From Chara braunii (lineage: Eukaryota; Streptophyta; Charophyceae; Charales; Characeae): a stretch of 20,011 nucleotides of DNA. The translations under genes were made by a program, and so were the position numbers. Each line of letters begins with the position of its first letter. Positions within the stretch are counted from its first letter, which is position 1. Location: contig BFEA01000138.1 of assembly GCA_003427395.1 (NCBI GenBank), positions 1,940,578 through 1,960,588 of the forward strand. The letters run 5' to 3'. Positions 1-8,428 of this stretch are shown here, piece by piece. Under the pieces are notes generated by a model. It ran no database searches and was not told the DNA's origin. It worked only from the letters and a program-made list of their open reading frames with translations.

Positions 1-32
<32 letters not shown>

Positions 33-38
33 CTCTCT
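1..38. repeat. (TC)n microsatellite
   Basis: The window opens with an almost pure TC dinucleotide run with a single phase break near position 15. It is a simple repeat with no coding content, and it runs off the left edge, so its full length is unknown. Confidence 0.95.
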
Positions 39-1228
39 AACTCCACTACCCTCCTCGGCGCTGGACTCCTCCAGCGCTGTGCCTCATTGCCGATGAGCAG
101 CGTAGCTGCAGTCTCGAAATAGCGCAGCAGGGAGTCTCCAGAATAGCGCAGCAGCGAAGTTCCTGAACCAGCATAACGCTGGATTTCTCCTGGTACCTTC
201 CGTCCACGAACTGGGCAATGGCCCAGCTTAAGTAGCACTGGGCCAGGACTGAAAACCCACGGCCTGCGTTCTCGACCGTGCAGATCGAAACTCCGATCCA
301 CGGTCCAGATCGCAGGCTTCGAAAACTGGTTCAGTCCTTGGCCTAAAACGGCCTGCCTGGGTCCCTACCGGACGTCCAGGCCCTGTTCCAGGATGCAGTT
401 TCCTGGTACCTGGCTTTGAACCGGTCCTGTGCGGACGTACCCGGCCTCAACGTCGGCCTGGGTCCGAACTGGTGGAAATCTGTTCGAAAACAAAAGAAAA
501 AGGTCCAAACGTTTTTAGGAGCTCAGCCTCTGGGCCTGAATCTGGCCCTGGTCCTAAAACGTGTACCTGGCCACAAAACGGACAACAGTACAACCGCTAG
601 AAAAACAGCAGCAAATAAATAAATAAAAGAATATAAAAATAATCTAAAGCTGGCGTTTTTCTGATGCAGGCCCAAGTAAAAATGCCATAGGGCCTTCAGG
701 TTGCGGTAACGCGACCTGGGGGCCCTATTCCAACCTCGGGTCCCGTGAGGGGCCTGTGTGTAGGCTTTCAGCATGTAACAGGTCACCTCGGTTCAGACCT
801 GTAGGTCGGCCCAGAGGCCGAGTAGGCCAATGGTCACAAGGGCCAGGCCGGTACCGGTCCAACACCAGGACCTATCGGCGGTGCAGTTTTGACGGCAGCC
901 AAGTTTAGGCGCCACTTTCAGAGTTCGGCATCGGATCTGAACCGTTGGGCTGATCAACGGTCCAGACCCGAAGGTACCAGCAGCATTGAGGCCGGCCCAG
1001 CGCTATATCAGCTGGGTACCAGCCTCAGTAGGCAGGTTAGTCTAGGACAGCGTTTCAGCGTTAGAATAGTGGAGCAGCGAGGGAAGATTAGCGCAGCAGC
1101 GATTAGCGCCAGGTCTCTGGCTCAGCACGCAGCCCAGCGCCCAGCACTGTAGCGCCAAAGCTACAGCGCCAAGCTCGACCTCAGCGGACTTCGGCAGAGA
1201 CTGCACGGCCACTCAGGTATCAGGGAGA
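39..1228. other. GC-rich non-coding block with recurring short motifs
   Basis: No convincing gene is seen here. Open frames are short (under 90 codons), occur on both strands and show no recognisable domain. The segment is GC-rich and internally repetitive: AATAGCGCAGCAG occurs at 118-130 and 142-154, and related forms recur near 1065 and 1087. Strings built on CCTGGTACC, GGCCTG and CGGTCC recur through 180-860. It may be the remains of an old transposable element such as a degraded LTR, but no coding domain or terminal repeat shows this. Confidence 0.5.
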
Positions 1229-1301
1229 AAGGCTTCGCCTTTCTTCCCTCTTCCTTTTCTTCTCCTCTCCTCCTCCACCTTCTTTCTCCTCCTGCCCTCT
1301 A
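1229..1301. repeat. Pyrimidine-rich tract
   Basis: This stretch is nearly all C and T, made of TTC, TCC and CTCC strings. It is low-complexity sequence. A second, shorter pyrimidine-rich patch lies at about 1572-1612. Such tracts occur in introns and in retroelement LTRs, and nothing here decides between these. Confidence 0.6.
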
Positions 1302-1854
1302 AGCCTAAGTCTACTTCTTGGGTTACTCCTACTGGACTACTATGAGTATGAAGGATGGTTACGAGTTCTGATGATGTCGGAGATAACAACATTGAGACTT
1401 TCGGTTGAGGACCCCTTCTGGGAATCTGACTTCATCTACCTCTGGAGATGTATCTTGGCATTAGGAGATCAATATCTGGGACACTGTGAGACTCTGTATT
1501 CATGACATTTCGGATTTTTGCTACTTATGACATTTCAAGATACTATTTTTGGAGACATCGAGTTGACGTCATCTTCCCTCTCCTCTTCCCTCGTCTCTCC
1601 TCCCCTCCATTCATCTGTGTATGAGATCAGACCCTGGCCCTTTCTTCCATGTCCAAGGCCAGGGCTTTCACACCACCGATGCATGTTTGTGAGGGATTTG
1701 TTGCAGTCTGAGTCAGGTCTGAGTCAATCCATGTGTATCAACTTTCAAGTATTCCGCTGTAATTGTAATTGCTCTGTATTATCTGGTCGGTTCTGGGGAT
1801 CTGCGCCATACTTATGTCTGTGTTCACGAGTATGCAACAGCCTGTCACCTATCT
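1302..1854. other. Non-coding stretch, nothing recognised
   Basis: The base composition is mixed and there is no simple repeat apart from the CT-rich patch at 1572-1612. The longest frame (1518-1856, 112 codons) has no recognisable domain and is rich in Ser, Cys and Leu, as expected from translated CT-rich DNA. I see no RNA gene or inverted repeat. Confidence 0.4.
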
Positions 1855-1972
1855 AGGCCTAACCCGGCCTACAGACCTACGGGCCCTGAAACGGCCCGAA
1901 GCGACACCGGGCCTACCTGGGCCTAAAATCCCCCCTAACCGACTCCTACCTGGTCGGGCCCGGTAGGGCCCT
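1855..1972. repeat. GC-rich cassette, CCTAC/GGGCC type
   Basis: This short block is built from near-regular GGCCTA, CCTACGGG and CGGCCC units. It resembles the longer block at 7495-7825, which has CCTACGGCCT and GGAACGGCCC. The two look like members of one cryptically simple repeat family. No coding function is seen. Confidence 0.45.
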
Positions 1973-2050
1973 TGTGGAACTCAGAATGCCACATGACAGC
2001 AGCCAGTGTTCAGCATCAGCAGTTTCCTGTCTTGTGGTTTTCCCTCTTTT

Positions 2051-2159
2051 ACTCTTTGTTTTGGGCCCCATTTTTACTATTCTTCGTACATCCAGATGTG
2101 ACAAAAGTCACAAAATGCATTTGTGGATGTTGTCTCCATTGAACTGCCTTAATGCTGTC
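2051..2159 (+). repeat. Diverged copy of the foldback-associated repeat
   Basis: This segment matches 8087-8183 over its whole length. Both start with CTCTTTGTTTTGG, continue through CATTT..ACTATTCTT and ATCC.GATGTGAC, and end with TGAACTGCCTTAATGCTGTC or a one-base variant. This copy contains a 7-bp extra piece (AAAGTCA) after the GTGAC. The shared right end is also the terminal inverted repeat of the foldback at 7866-8000, so all three belong to one non-autonomous element family. Confidence 0.75.
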
Positions 2160-2160
2160 A

Positions 2161-2262
2161 TATTTACCAATAATTAAATATATACTGATAATGTAATACA
2201 TAATATAATAACTATAATAATTATAGTACAATTATAATAACAATGCACATAAATATTATGCA
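2161..2262. repeat. AT-rich low-complexity spacer
   Basis: This is almost pure A and T with repeated ATAATA, TATAAT and TAATTA units. It separates two repeat copies. No gene is present. Confidence 0.7.
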
Positions 2263-3173
2263 AGGAAAATGAGCAATAGCGAAATGAAGATTTCAGATTG
2301 CAAAATCACATTGAAAGCCAGGAAGTCGGACACTGTGCAGAAAGCAGAATTGCACCGATATTACACCAGTGGAGAACCAAAACACTGAATCCGAGTGTCA
2401 ATGAGAGCATACTCTCGCCATCACCAACATAAGTATCCAGAATCCTTCCTCGTACTTGGCGCTCGGCGCCCAGACTAGTATCACGCAGCTACTACCAGCC
2501 TACGAATTGACAATGCAACTGTTAACGTCAGCAGCAGAACTGAAGTACATGAAGATGTCGTACACGAAGACCACCACCACCTGCTGACCATCCAAGCCCG
2601 AAGCCCGGCTATGAAGGGCGGGACTATGGCGCTGCCCTCAGCAGCGCCCTGTTCCCTTGCACGACCGCGCGCGCATGCGCTCTTGCTACCAGCAGCTAGC
2701 GCAGCAGCCTGTGAGCAAATGCTTCAGCGGCGCTGCCACACCTGCTTGCAAGTGCCCGAATGCTTGCACTGGCGACCGGCCCTTTCCTAAATGGAAAGTA
2801 GCAGGTACTTTCCTTGTCCTTGTCACGTGAGACCGAGTTTACAGTAGCTTCAGTCTCGGCCAAAGTGTCTGCGCCCAGGTCCGTTCAGACAGTGGCCTGG
2901 GACCGAATTGGTCAGGCATGCCTGACCACCCAGGCACGAACGTGCAATGTCCCCTGCTTTGGCCACATTAAGAGTGGTCCGGAAGGCTCACGAATCTTTC
3001 CCATTCTCACGTGCAGGGCGAATGTAACCAACTGGCGCGTGGCAACTGTCTGGCGCCGACCAAGATTTGCAGAAATTGACGAGTTCAGGGCGCATTCAGA
3101 TTCAGGGGGCCCGTCTTCACTTAGGGCGGGCACGTGCCTACTGCAGGGCCATATGCCGAGGGCTCAGACCCTC
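2262..3173 (+). repeat. Dispersed repeat family, copy A (5' truncated)
   Basis: Copy A is a diverged direct repeat of 4440-5420. Shared landmarks in order are GCAAGGAAAATGA, CACATTGAAAGCCA, a GCAGxATTGCACC block, and GGCGCTCGG.GCCCAG. These are followed by CCTA.GAATTGACAATGCAA, CGCTGCCCTCAGCAGCGCCC, a GGAAAGxxGC stretch, and finally TTCACTTAGGGCGGGCAC. No transposase, reverse transcriptase or other domain is visible in either copy, and the frames differ between copies, so this is probably a non-autonomous element. The 5' part present in copies B and C (about 130 bp) is absent here. Confidence 0.7.
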
Positions 3174-3227
3174 GGAATTATAGTAGTATAGCAATAATTA
3201 ATAATTTAATATTCAGTCCAGTTGATG

Positions 3228-3291
3228 TAGCTCAGTGGTTAGAGCACCAGTTGGAAATGCGCATTTCGGTATGAGGTTGCGGGTTCAAATC
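3228..3291 (+). promoter_or_regulatory. Internal Pol III promoter (box A and box B) of the SINE
   Basis: Box A lies within 3228-3245 and box B at 3282-3291. Both match the tRNA-type consensus and their spacing is in the normal range. Whether it is transcribed is unknown. Confidence 0.65.
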
Positions 3292-3604
3292 TGCAGCCTC
3301 ACGCATGGACACCGGCAGGGCGTTAGAATGACGCACGGCTGGACACACACCCCTTGGGCTGACGCATGGTAAGCTATTACAGACACTGCCTGCGCAGCAC
3401 CCAGGGGACTGTCCATGGTGTTGTATGGTGGGTCCTCGCCTATGAGGGGTTTGCCTGATACAGTTAGCAGTCTAATGAGGATGCAGGTACGGGTTTGTGG
3501 TTAGACTGCTCATGTGTGTTGGTTACCTTAGGCTCTGCTTTGGGGGGGCCAAGGACCTGAGGTGGGATGGGGTCCCCTTTGGGGGGACGGTTGGCTTGGG
3601 ACAA

Positions 3605-3743
3605 GCTCTGCTGGAGGATATCGGTGGGGAACCTACAGTAGGGGATTGTCTTAAGGGATCCCGGTAGGAGGGGTGTTAGTAGACAGACTCTGTTGGAGGA
3701 AATTGTTGGGGAACCTGCAGTAGGGGCTGTCTGGGGGGGATCC
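3605..3743 (+). repeat. Direct duplication inside the SINE body
   Basis: The segment at 3605-3661 (CTCTGCTGGAGGA, then GGTGGGGAACCTACAGTAGGGG and GGGATCC) recurs at 3687-3743 with an 82-bp offset and scattered substitutions. This duplication contributes to the unusual length of the element for a SINE. Confidence 0.75.
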
Positions 3744-4019
3744 TCCGAGATAGGACGGTCTGCGTCCCATAAATTAGTTGCTGACTGTAGATAGGTACCT
3801 GTCGTGGGTCCAGAAACCGACCTCTACAACACCCTGGACTTAAAAAATAAAAAATAAAAAATAAAAAATAAAAATATTCATTTGATAATTAGAAGTACTT
3901 AGAGCAATAAAATGCCAATAATTAATATTCAGTTGATAGTTAGAATAATATTCTACTTGGTAATTACTAATTAGTAATTACTTCTAATTATCAAATGAAT
4001 ATTAATTATTACTATAATC

Positions 4020-4123
4020 AGGGTAACGGGCGTTTGGGACGGGCCGAACGACCGAAGCCGAACGCCCGAACGTACGGGAACCCTTGGGGATGCATTCGGC
4101 CGTTCGGGCTGAAAGCAGACCGG

Positions 4124-4149
<26 letters not shown>
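4020..4149. repeat. CGAAC-rich cassette followed by a 26-base A run
   Basis: A GC-rich block with repeated CCGAACG, GCCCGAACG and CGTACGGG motifs (4020-4123) runs directly into poly(A) at 4124-4149. The block at 5666-5727 shares the GAACGCCCG.ACGTACGG core. The attached poly(A) would fit a retroposed transcript, but no coding sequence or target-site duplication confirms this. Confidence 0.55.
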
Positions 4150-4154
<5 letters not shown>

Positions 4155-4310
4155 AAAAAAGACTATGTTATGAAGAAAAATAAAATAAACAACATTTGCC
4201 TGAGCACTACATCCAAATTCCTTACCAAATTTGAAATAAAAATAAAATACAGAAAATAAAACTAATAAGAAAAATATTAAAATAAGATAAAAATGAAAAG
4301 AGAATTAAAA
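4150..4310. other. A-rich spacer
   Basis: This is an A-rich sequence with many AAATAAAA strings, leading into the start of the next dispersed repeat. No gene or clear structure is seen. It could be the A-rich 3' tail of an older retroposon. Confidence 0.5.
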
Positions 4311-5440
4311 TTAGTGAGTGAGCGACCACGTTTTCGACACCGGCATCTTCGGCGATTTTTCATTTTTGTTTGGCACAGCCAAATGCCCTGAAAATTTACA
4401 TTTGTGTACTTCACATAATACAAAACTCGTTAAAAAAGTGCAAGGAAAATGAACAGAAGCGAGATGACAATATTCAGATTGCACAATCACATTGAAAGCC
4501 AAATCGTAACACAGTGGTCAGGAAGCAGCATTGCACCAATATAACACCAATGGAGAATCGTAGCACTGAAAGTCAATGTCAATGAGTCTCTATCTCCCTA
4601 CCTGGCGCTCGGTGCCCAGCCTACTCCCTACACAGCTACTAGTAGCCTATGAATTGACAATGCAACTGTTGATGTCAGCAGCACCCGAAGTACTTGAAGA
4701 TGTCGCCCATGCAGAATCATCGCCAATACCAGGTATGTGCCCTCACATCATCATCATCATCATCATCATCCTTCTCTCGCCCCCTTGACTCTCTCCCACG
4801 TCTCCCTTTGTTGTACACCCGAAGACCACCCCTGCGCCTCACTGTATGTCCAAACCCACAGCCAGCTATGGAGGCTGGGCTATGGCGCTGCCCTCAGCAG
4901 CGCCCTGCTTCACCACATGACCGCACGTGCGCAGCCTCTTGCTCCAATGCCAGCAGCCAGCACGCAAGCTATCGCTCCAGCAGCGCTGCCGCCAGCCAGC
5001 AAGTGCCTGAATGCCCTGGCCAGGCAGCGAGCTCTTTCCTATATGGAAAGAGCCTGCCTCGTTCGGCAGCCTGGCTGGACTGGCCTGGGCCCAGAAGCTT
5101 CCGGTAGGCCCCAGGATGCTGCGCCTCTGGTGCAGCTACTGGGCCTCATTCGGTTGGGCCTCCCAACTGTATGTGTATGAGGCTGCGAATCTGGCCCAGG
5201 GCCTGAGTTTTTGGAAAGGCCTGGAAGGCCTGGGAATTTCCACGCTGCTCGGCCTGTGTTTCCCTTCAACCAACTGCCGCAACGAAACTGCCTGGATCCC
5301 CAAATGCGAAATTGACAACCAAGGGCCTCTCGTGATTTGTTAGGCCCGCCTTCACTTAGGGCGGGCACTCTTGCAACAGGGGCCCCTCAGGCCTGCCGAG
5401 GACCCAGATCCTCGCAAAAGTTTCAAAAAATAATAAAATT
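4311..5440 (+). repeat. Dispersed repeat family, copy B (most complete)
   Basis: The left part (TTAGTGAGTGAGCGACCACG, then ACACCGGCATCTTCGGCGA) matches copy C at 5495-5625. The rest, from 4440, matches copy A. After the shared TTCACTTAGGGCGGGCAC near 5352 it ends in A-rich sequence (AAAAAATAATAAAA). It includes an (ATC)8 microsatellite at 4747-4770 that copy A lacks. Frames of up to 147 codons exist but overlap one another on both strands, include runs encoded by the microsatellite, and are not conserved in copy A, so I do not call a gene. Confidence 0.7.
4747..4770. repeat. (ATC)8 microsatellite
   Basis: Eight perfect ATC units lie inside dispersed-repeat copy B. In one frame they would encode polyhistidine and in another polyserine. 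This explains the odd compositions of the overlapping short frames and argues against them being genes. Confidence 0.9.
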
Positions 5441-5494
5441 GTTTAGTCCCCGCAATAAAGTGAAAACCAAAAATAAAAAGTGAAAAAAAACAAA

Positions 5495-5625
5495 ATAGTG
5501 AGTGGGCGAGCACGTTTTGACATCGCCATCTTTGGCGACTTTTAATTTTGGTTTGGCTTGGTAAAATGACTTCAAAATTTATAGGTATGTACCTTACATC
5601 ATAGAGAACTCACCAAAAAAAAAAT
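5495..5625 (+). repeat. Dispersed repeat family, copy C (5' part only)
   Basis: This copy starts with TAGTGAGTGGGCGAGCACG and follows the same order of blocks as 4311-4435: CATCxxCATCTTxGGCGA, then TTTTGGTTTGGC, AAAATTTA and CTTACATCATA. It then breaks off into A-rich DNA. It begins 55 bp after the end of copy B in the same orientation. It is a truncated family member. Confidence 0.7.
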
Positions 5626-5665
5626 CAGAAAAAAAAACTTATTTTTACGCCCCGAAATATTTTTT

Positions 5666-5727
5666 GGCAGGGGCCGAACGCCGTCGGGTACGGACCCTGA
5701 ACGGGACCCCGAACGCCCGTACGTACG
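5666..5727. repeat. CGAAC-rich cassette, second copy
   Basis: This is a GC-rich block with GGGGCCGAACGCCGTC, GGGACCCCGAACG and CCCGTACGTACGG motifs. It is related to 4020-4123. It marks a sharp composition boundary, because the next 1.3 kb is strongly AT-rich. Confidence 0.5.
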
Positions 5728-7068
5728 GAGCCATTGTTCTTTGATATGCATCAAAAAAATCAATGAGGTATTACTTGATGTGTGTAGTAAGAAACATTGA
5801 GGGCGGTGGTCGATTCTACAGATCGATTTGATAGTTAAAAAAATAGTTGTTGGTGTTAGGTCACACTGCCTAAGATGGCTAAATTAAGCATATAGATCTG
5901 GATGACGTTCTTAGACCACGACGTTTTTTAAACCTCTTGACGAGATTGTAGCTCGATTTATCTAGGCATAACCATGATTGTAGTTGTATGTTTTTTTTAA
6001 TGAGGCATTATAAATATGTCCTTCTTCTTTCTGCTAAAAAATATGAATCCCCCTCTTGAAACACCCTCTTTGCTACCCTCCCCCTTGCTCAAGACGGATT
6101 GATTGCCTTCTTCCACAAAATAAAAATGTTTATGGCATCGACTCTTCCACAACAACGACCACTACAATCGACTACTGGTTATCCACCTTTCCTCCTGTAT
6201 ATCTATTATGAGTAAAATTTACGTTATAGTTTGTACCTAACTCACCATAACAATGAAAAAAATTCCCAGAATTAAATAATCATTCTATAGTAAAATTACA
6301 ATCTAAATTTCAAATTTTCATTCCATCTTAAAAAATGTCATTCCAATTTTAAATTTTTTTATCTTACTTGCAAACTTTCATTCCAAGAATAAGGTATCCC
6401 TTCTTATTTTGACTGCATTGGATGAGTTCATGAAATATGTTAATTGGACTGTTATTCTAAATAAGGATTTTCAGTTATAAATAGGTTAGTTCAATCTAAA
6501 TTATACGATATTTATTGTAATAGAATAAAATTTTAATTAAAACATTTCATAAACTCTGTCTCTTATACACATCTAGATGTGTATAAGAGACAGTCAATAA
6601 ATAGATGCAGTTGAAAAAAAAAGTTCATATTTAGACAGGAACTTATCAAATAAAACTGAAAATTTTAGAATTTGACGAACATTGGAATGATAATTTACAA
6701 ATATGAAGGATTATTTTTTTATGGAATGTTTTTTCAACTTTTGTTTCTCGTGGGAATTTTTTTTTTGAATGATTTATATTTATTATTTTAAGTTACGAAA
6801 ATAAAAAAACAGAAAGGTGGTGAGGATCAAGTAAGTATTCAACATTAATATATTAATATAAACATATTATTTATTAGTTTAAAAAAATATAAGTATATCT
6901 TGTGTAACTTCACCTGGTCGTATATAACTAACATGCATTTTTGCTCCCAAAAACCTTTCATAAAATTCTAACATTTTTTCTAGTTTTTCAAGTTCAACCC
7001 CACGTGCATCAATGAACATTCAGATGAGAGTTCACACGTGAGAAGCCAAATCGAGATACAATCAACAC
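5728..7068. other. AT-rich block without a gene
   Basis: About 1.3 kb is markedly AT-rich, with T and A runs and CATTCCA / AAATTTTCATTCCA phrases, unlike the GC-richer neighbours on both sides. No frame of useful length is open on either strand and no RNA gene is recognised. It contains a sequencing adapter at 6556-6593, so the two halves may not be adjacent in the real genome. It could be a different genomic locus, an AT-rich element, or foreign DNA joined during assembly. Confidence 0.55.
6556..6593. other. Nextera mate-pair junction adapter (artefact)
   Basis: The sequence is the 19-bp Tn5 mosaic end CTGTCTCTTATACACATCT followed at once by its exact reverse complement, 38 bp in all with no mismatch. 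This is the circularisation junction adapter of the Illumina Nextera mate-pair kit. It is not a natural Tn5 insertion, because no transposon sequence lies between the two ends. Untrimmed mate-pair reads were probably built into the contig or used to fill a gap. A mate-pair junction joins DNA ends that are kilobases apart in the source. Confidence 0.96.
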
Positions 7069-7494
7069 TTGAAGATGCCATCTCTAATATTATTAAGAAT
7101 ATATAGGAATGTCTGTCTCCAGCGGCTCTGCCGCTCACACACACACAACAGATCTCAATCAGGTGGCGGCTATGGCTTCTCTACGTTCTCTCTCCCTCTG
7201 TCTCGTCTTGCTTCTCTCTCCGACTTGGCTCGCTCTGCCTCACACTCTCTCTCTCACTAGCCTAGATCGTCACCCTGATACACCCATTCAGGTAAGCTTA
7301 CACCTTGGTGGCTATGGCCGCCGTCCTCCTGATCTGCCCCTACCCTAGCTATGGGGTCACACGCGTGAGCCCTCTTCTTCCTCGGGCACGCAGTTCCCAA
7401 GTTGCCGTAACGCACAAGCAGCAGCAGCACTTCTGCATCTCACAACTGAACAAGTGATGAGACGCTGCAATGTAGCAGCTAAATATAGGACTTG
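7069..7494. other. Non-coding stretch with CA and CT-rich patches
   Basis: A short (CA)n run lies near 7136-7148, and CT-rich sequence at about 7177-7260. Frames of up to 86 codons occur on both strands but are low-complexity Ser/Leu-rich and show no domain. Several CCTTGGTGGCTATGG / GGTGGCGGCTATGG phrases recur at 7162 and 7304, hinting at an old duplication. I call no gene. Confidence 0.4.
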
Positions 7495-7825
7495 GCTTGG
7501 CTTGGCTTGGCTTGCCCTGCTTCGGACCGGTACCGGTCGGCCGCGGCCTGTCTGCTGCAAACATTTTGCTGGTCCGGTAGCTTCCGGACTTTCCTGGGAC
7601 ATGCTGCAAAATTGGACGCGGGACTGTCGGACTGGACTGGACAGTTCTGGAGTTTTCTTGTCGGGTACTGGACGGACTCCTACCGACCCACGACGCTGCG
7701 GTACCGACACCTACCGACCTACAATGCTTCGGCCTCTAGACCCTACGGCCTACCCTACGGAACGGCCCTGGGACTTGGGACTTGTCGGGAACCTGGGACC
7801 GGGACTGGGTGTCTGCAGCATGAAG
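7495..7825. repeat. GC-rich cassette with CTTGG and CGGAC/CCTACCGA units
   Basis: The block starts with four to five tandem CTTGG units (near 7492-7512). It passes through the palindrome GACCGGTACCGGTC and continues with repeated GGACTG, CTACCGACC and GGGACTTGGG phrases. Frames are open on both strands, which is typical of such skewed repeat DNA and not evidence of a gene. It resembles 1855-1972. Confidence 0.5.
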
Positions 7826-7865
7826 CGTTTCAATTTATATTATATATTTAATTATTGGTATATAT

Positions 7866-8000
7866 GACAGCATTAAGGCAGTTCAATGGAGACAACATCC
7901 ACGCACGCACATGTTGGAATACAAGTACATAGACTATGTACTTGCATTCAAACATGTGTGTGCGTGGATGTTGTGTCCGTTGAACTGCCTTAATGCTGTC
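7866..8000. mobile_element. 135-bp foldback (MITE-like) element
   Basis: Two arms of about 67 bp (7866-7932 and 7934-8000) are inverted repeats with five mismatches and almost no loop. The terminal motif is GACAGCATTAAGGCAGTTCAA. It encodes nothing. The right terminus recurs alone at 8144-8183 and 2112-2159, so the family is moderately repeated locally. No clear target-site duplication is visible (left flank TATAT, right flank TTTTTT), so the mobilising superfamily cannot be named. Confidence 0.8.
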
Positions 8001-8266
8001 TTTTTTCGTGCCCTTTTCATCTCTGTCCGTCTCTGTGCTTTGTTTGGTTGGTACCATGACCACTGAGGGGAAGCAGCAAGCTATTCTCTTTGTTTTGGCC
8101 CCCATTTCACTATTCTTGGTCCATCCGGATGTGACAAAATGCATGCGTGGATGGTGTGTCCGTTGAACGGCCTTAATGCTGTCTTTTCTCGTGTCCTTTT
8201 CCTCTCTGTCCGCCTCTGTGCTTTGTTTAGTTGGTACTGTGACCACTGAGGGGAAGCAGCAAGCTA
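7961..8266 (+). repeat. Direct duplication next to the foldback, period 183 bp
   Basis: The segment at 7961-8083 recurs at 8144-8266 with exactly 183-bp spacing. Both copies include TGCGTGGATG, GTGTCCGTTGAAC and CTTAATGCTGTC. They then share a CTCTGTGCTTTGTTT block and CCACTGAGGGGAAGCAGCAAGCTA. The first copy begins inside the right arm of the foldback, so the duplication happened after or together with the formation of that element. It ends about 160 bp before the SMG8 exon. Confidence 0.85.
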
Positions 8267-8428
8267 CATGTAATGAATCAAACCATCGGTTCACTTCCAG
8301 ATGGCAATCATAGCCACAACTAATGTGAAAAGTCCTGGATTGGATCCATAGCGACAGCACTGTGAGAAATTGTCAAGGTATGTTCTGACATGTGTTGTCA
8401 TCCTTGTGCCCGCACTGGTCAATTTCAG

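Larger units (their letters stand above)
3216..3872 (+). mobile_element. tRNA-derived SINE with (TAAAAAA)n tail
   Basis: The head carries a good RNA polymerase III box A within TAGCTCAGTGGTTAGAGC (3228-3245) and a box B GGTTCAAATC (3282-3291), 36 bp apart, as in a tRNA. The anticodon-arm region is not tRNA-like, because it is replaced by the palindrome GAAATGCGCATTTC. The T stem has mismatches, so this is not a working tRNA gene. A body of about 550 bp unrelated to tRNA follows, with an internal duplication, and ends in a TAAAAAA array (3841-3874). AATATTCA occurs immediately before the head (3208-3215) and at the tail end (3873-3880), a plausible 8-bp target-site duplication. Mobilisation in trans by a LINE is the known route for SINEs and is inferred here. 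Confidence 0.72.
3174..4019. mobile_element. AT-rich foldback element interrupted by a SINE
   Basis: The core is a perfect 25-bp inverted repeat, 3873-3897 against 3979-4003. The loop contains a perfect 20-bp palindrome at 3961-3980. The right arm continues outward through 4019. Its reverse complement resembles the sequence at 3174-3215 left of the SINE, with indels: an ATTATAGT block followed by AATAATTAAT and AATATTCA. The simplest reading is one AT-rich foldback (MITE-like) element whose left arm was split by insertion of the SINE. A partial extra copy of the arm lies in the loop at 3916-3943. No coding capacity is present. Confidence 0.6.

Noticed and set aside
3221-3308. Functional tRNA gene
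   Set aside because: Box A and box B are good, but no 7-base anticodon loop with a 5-bp stem can be drawn, the T stem is mismatched and the acceptor ends do not pair. It fits a SINE head better.
4694-5343. Protein-coding gene in overlapping frames of 110-147 codons
   Set aside because: Frames overlap on both strands, include microsatellite-encoded homopolymers and are not conserved in repeat copy A.
6556-6593. Natural Tn5-type insertion or 38-bp biological palindrome
   Set aside because: The two mosaic ends abut with no transposon between them, exactly as in the commercial junction adapter.
7357-7867. Coding region with long frames on both strands
   Set aside because: The region is GC-skewed simple repeat DNA, which leaves several frames open by composition. 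No domain is recognised.
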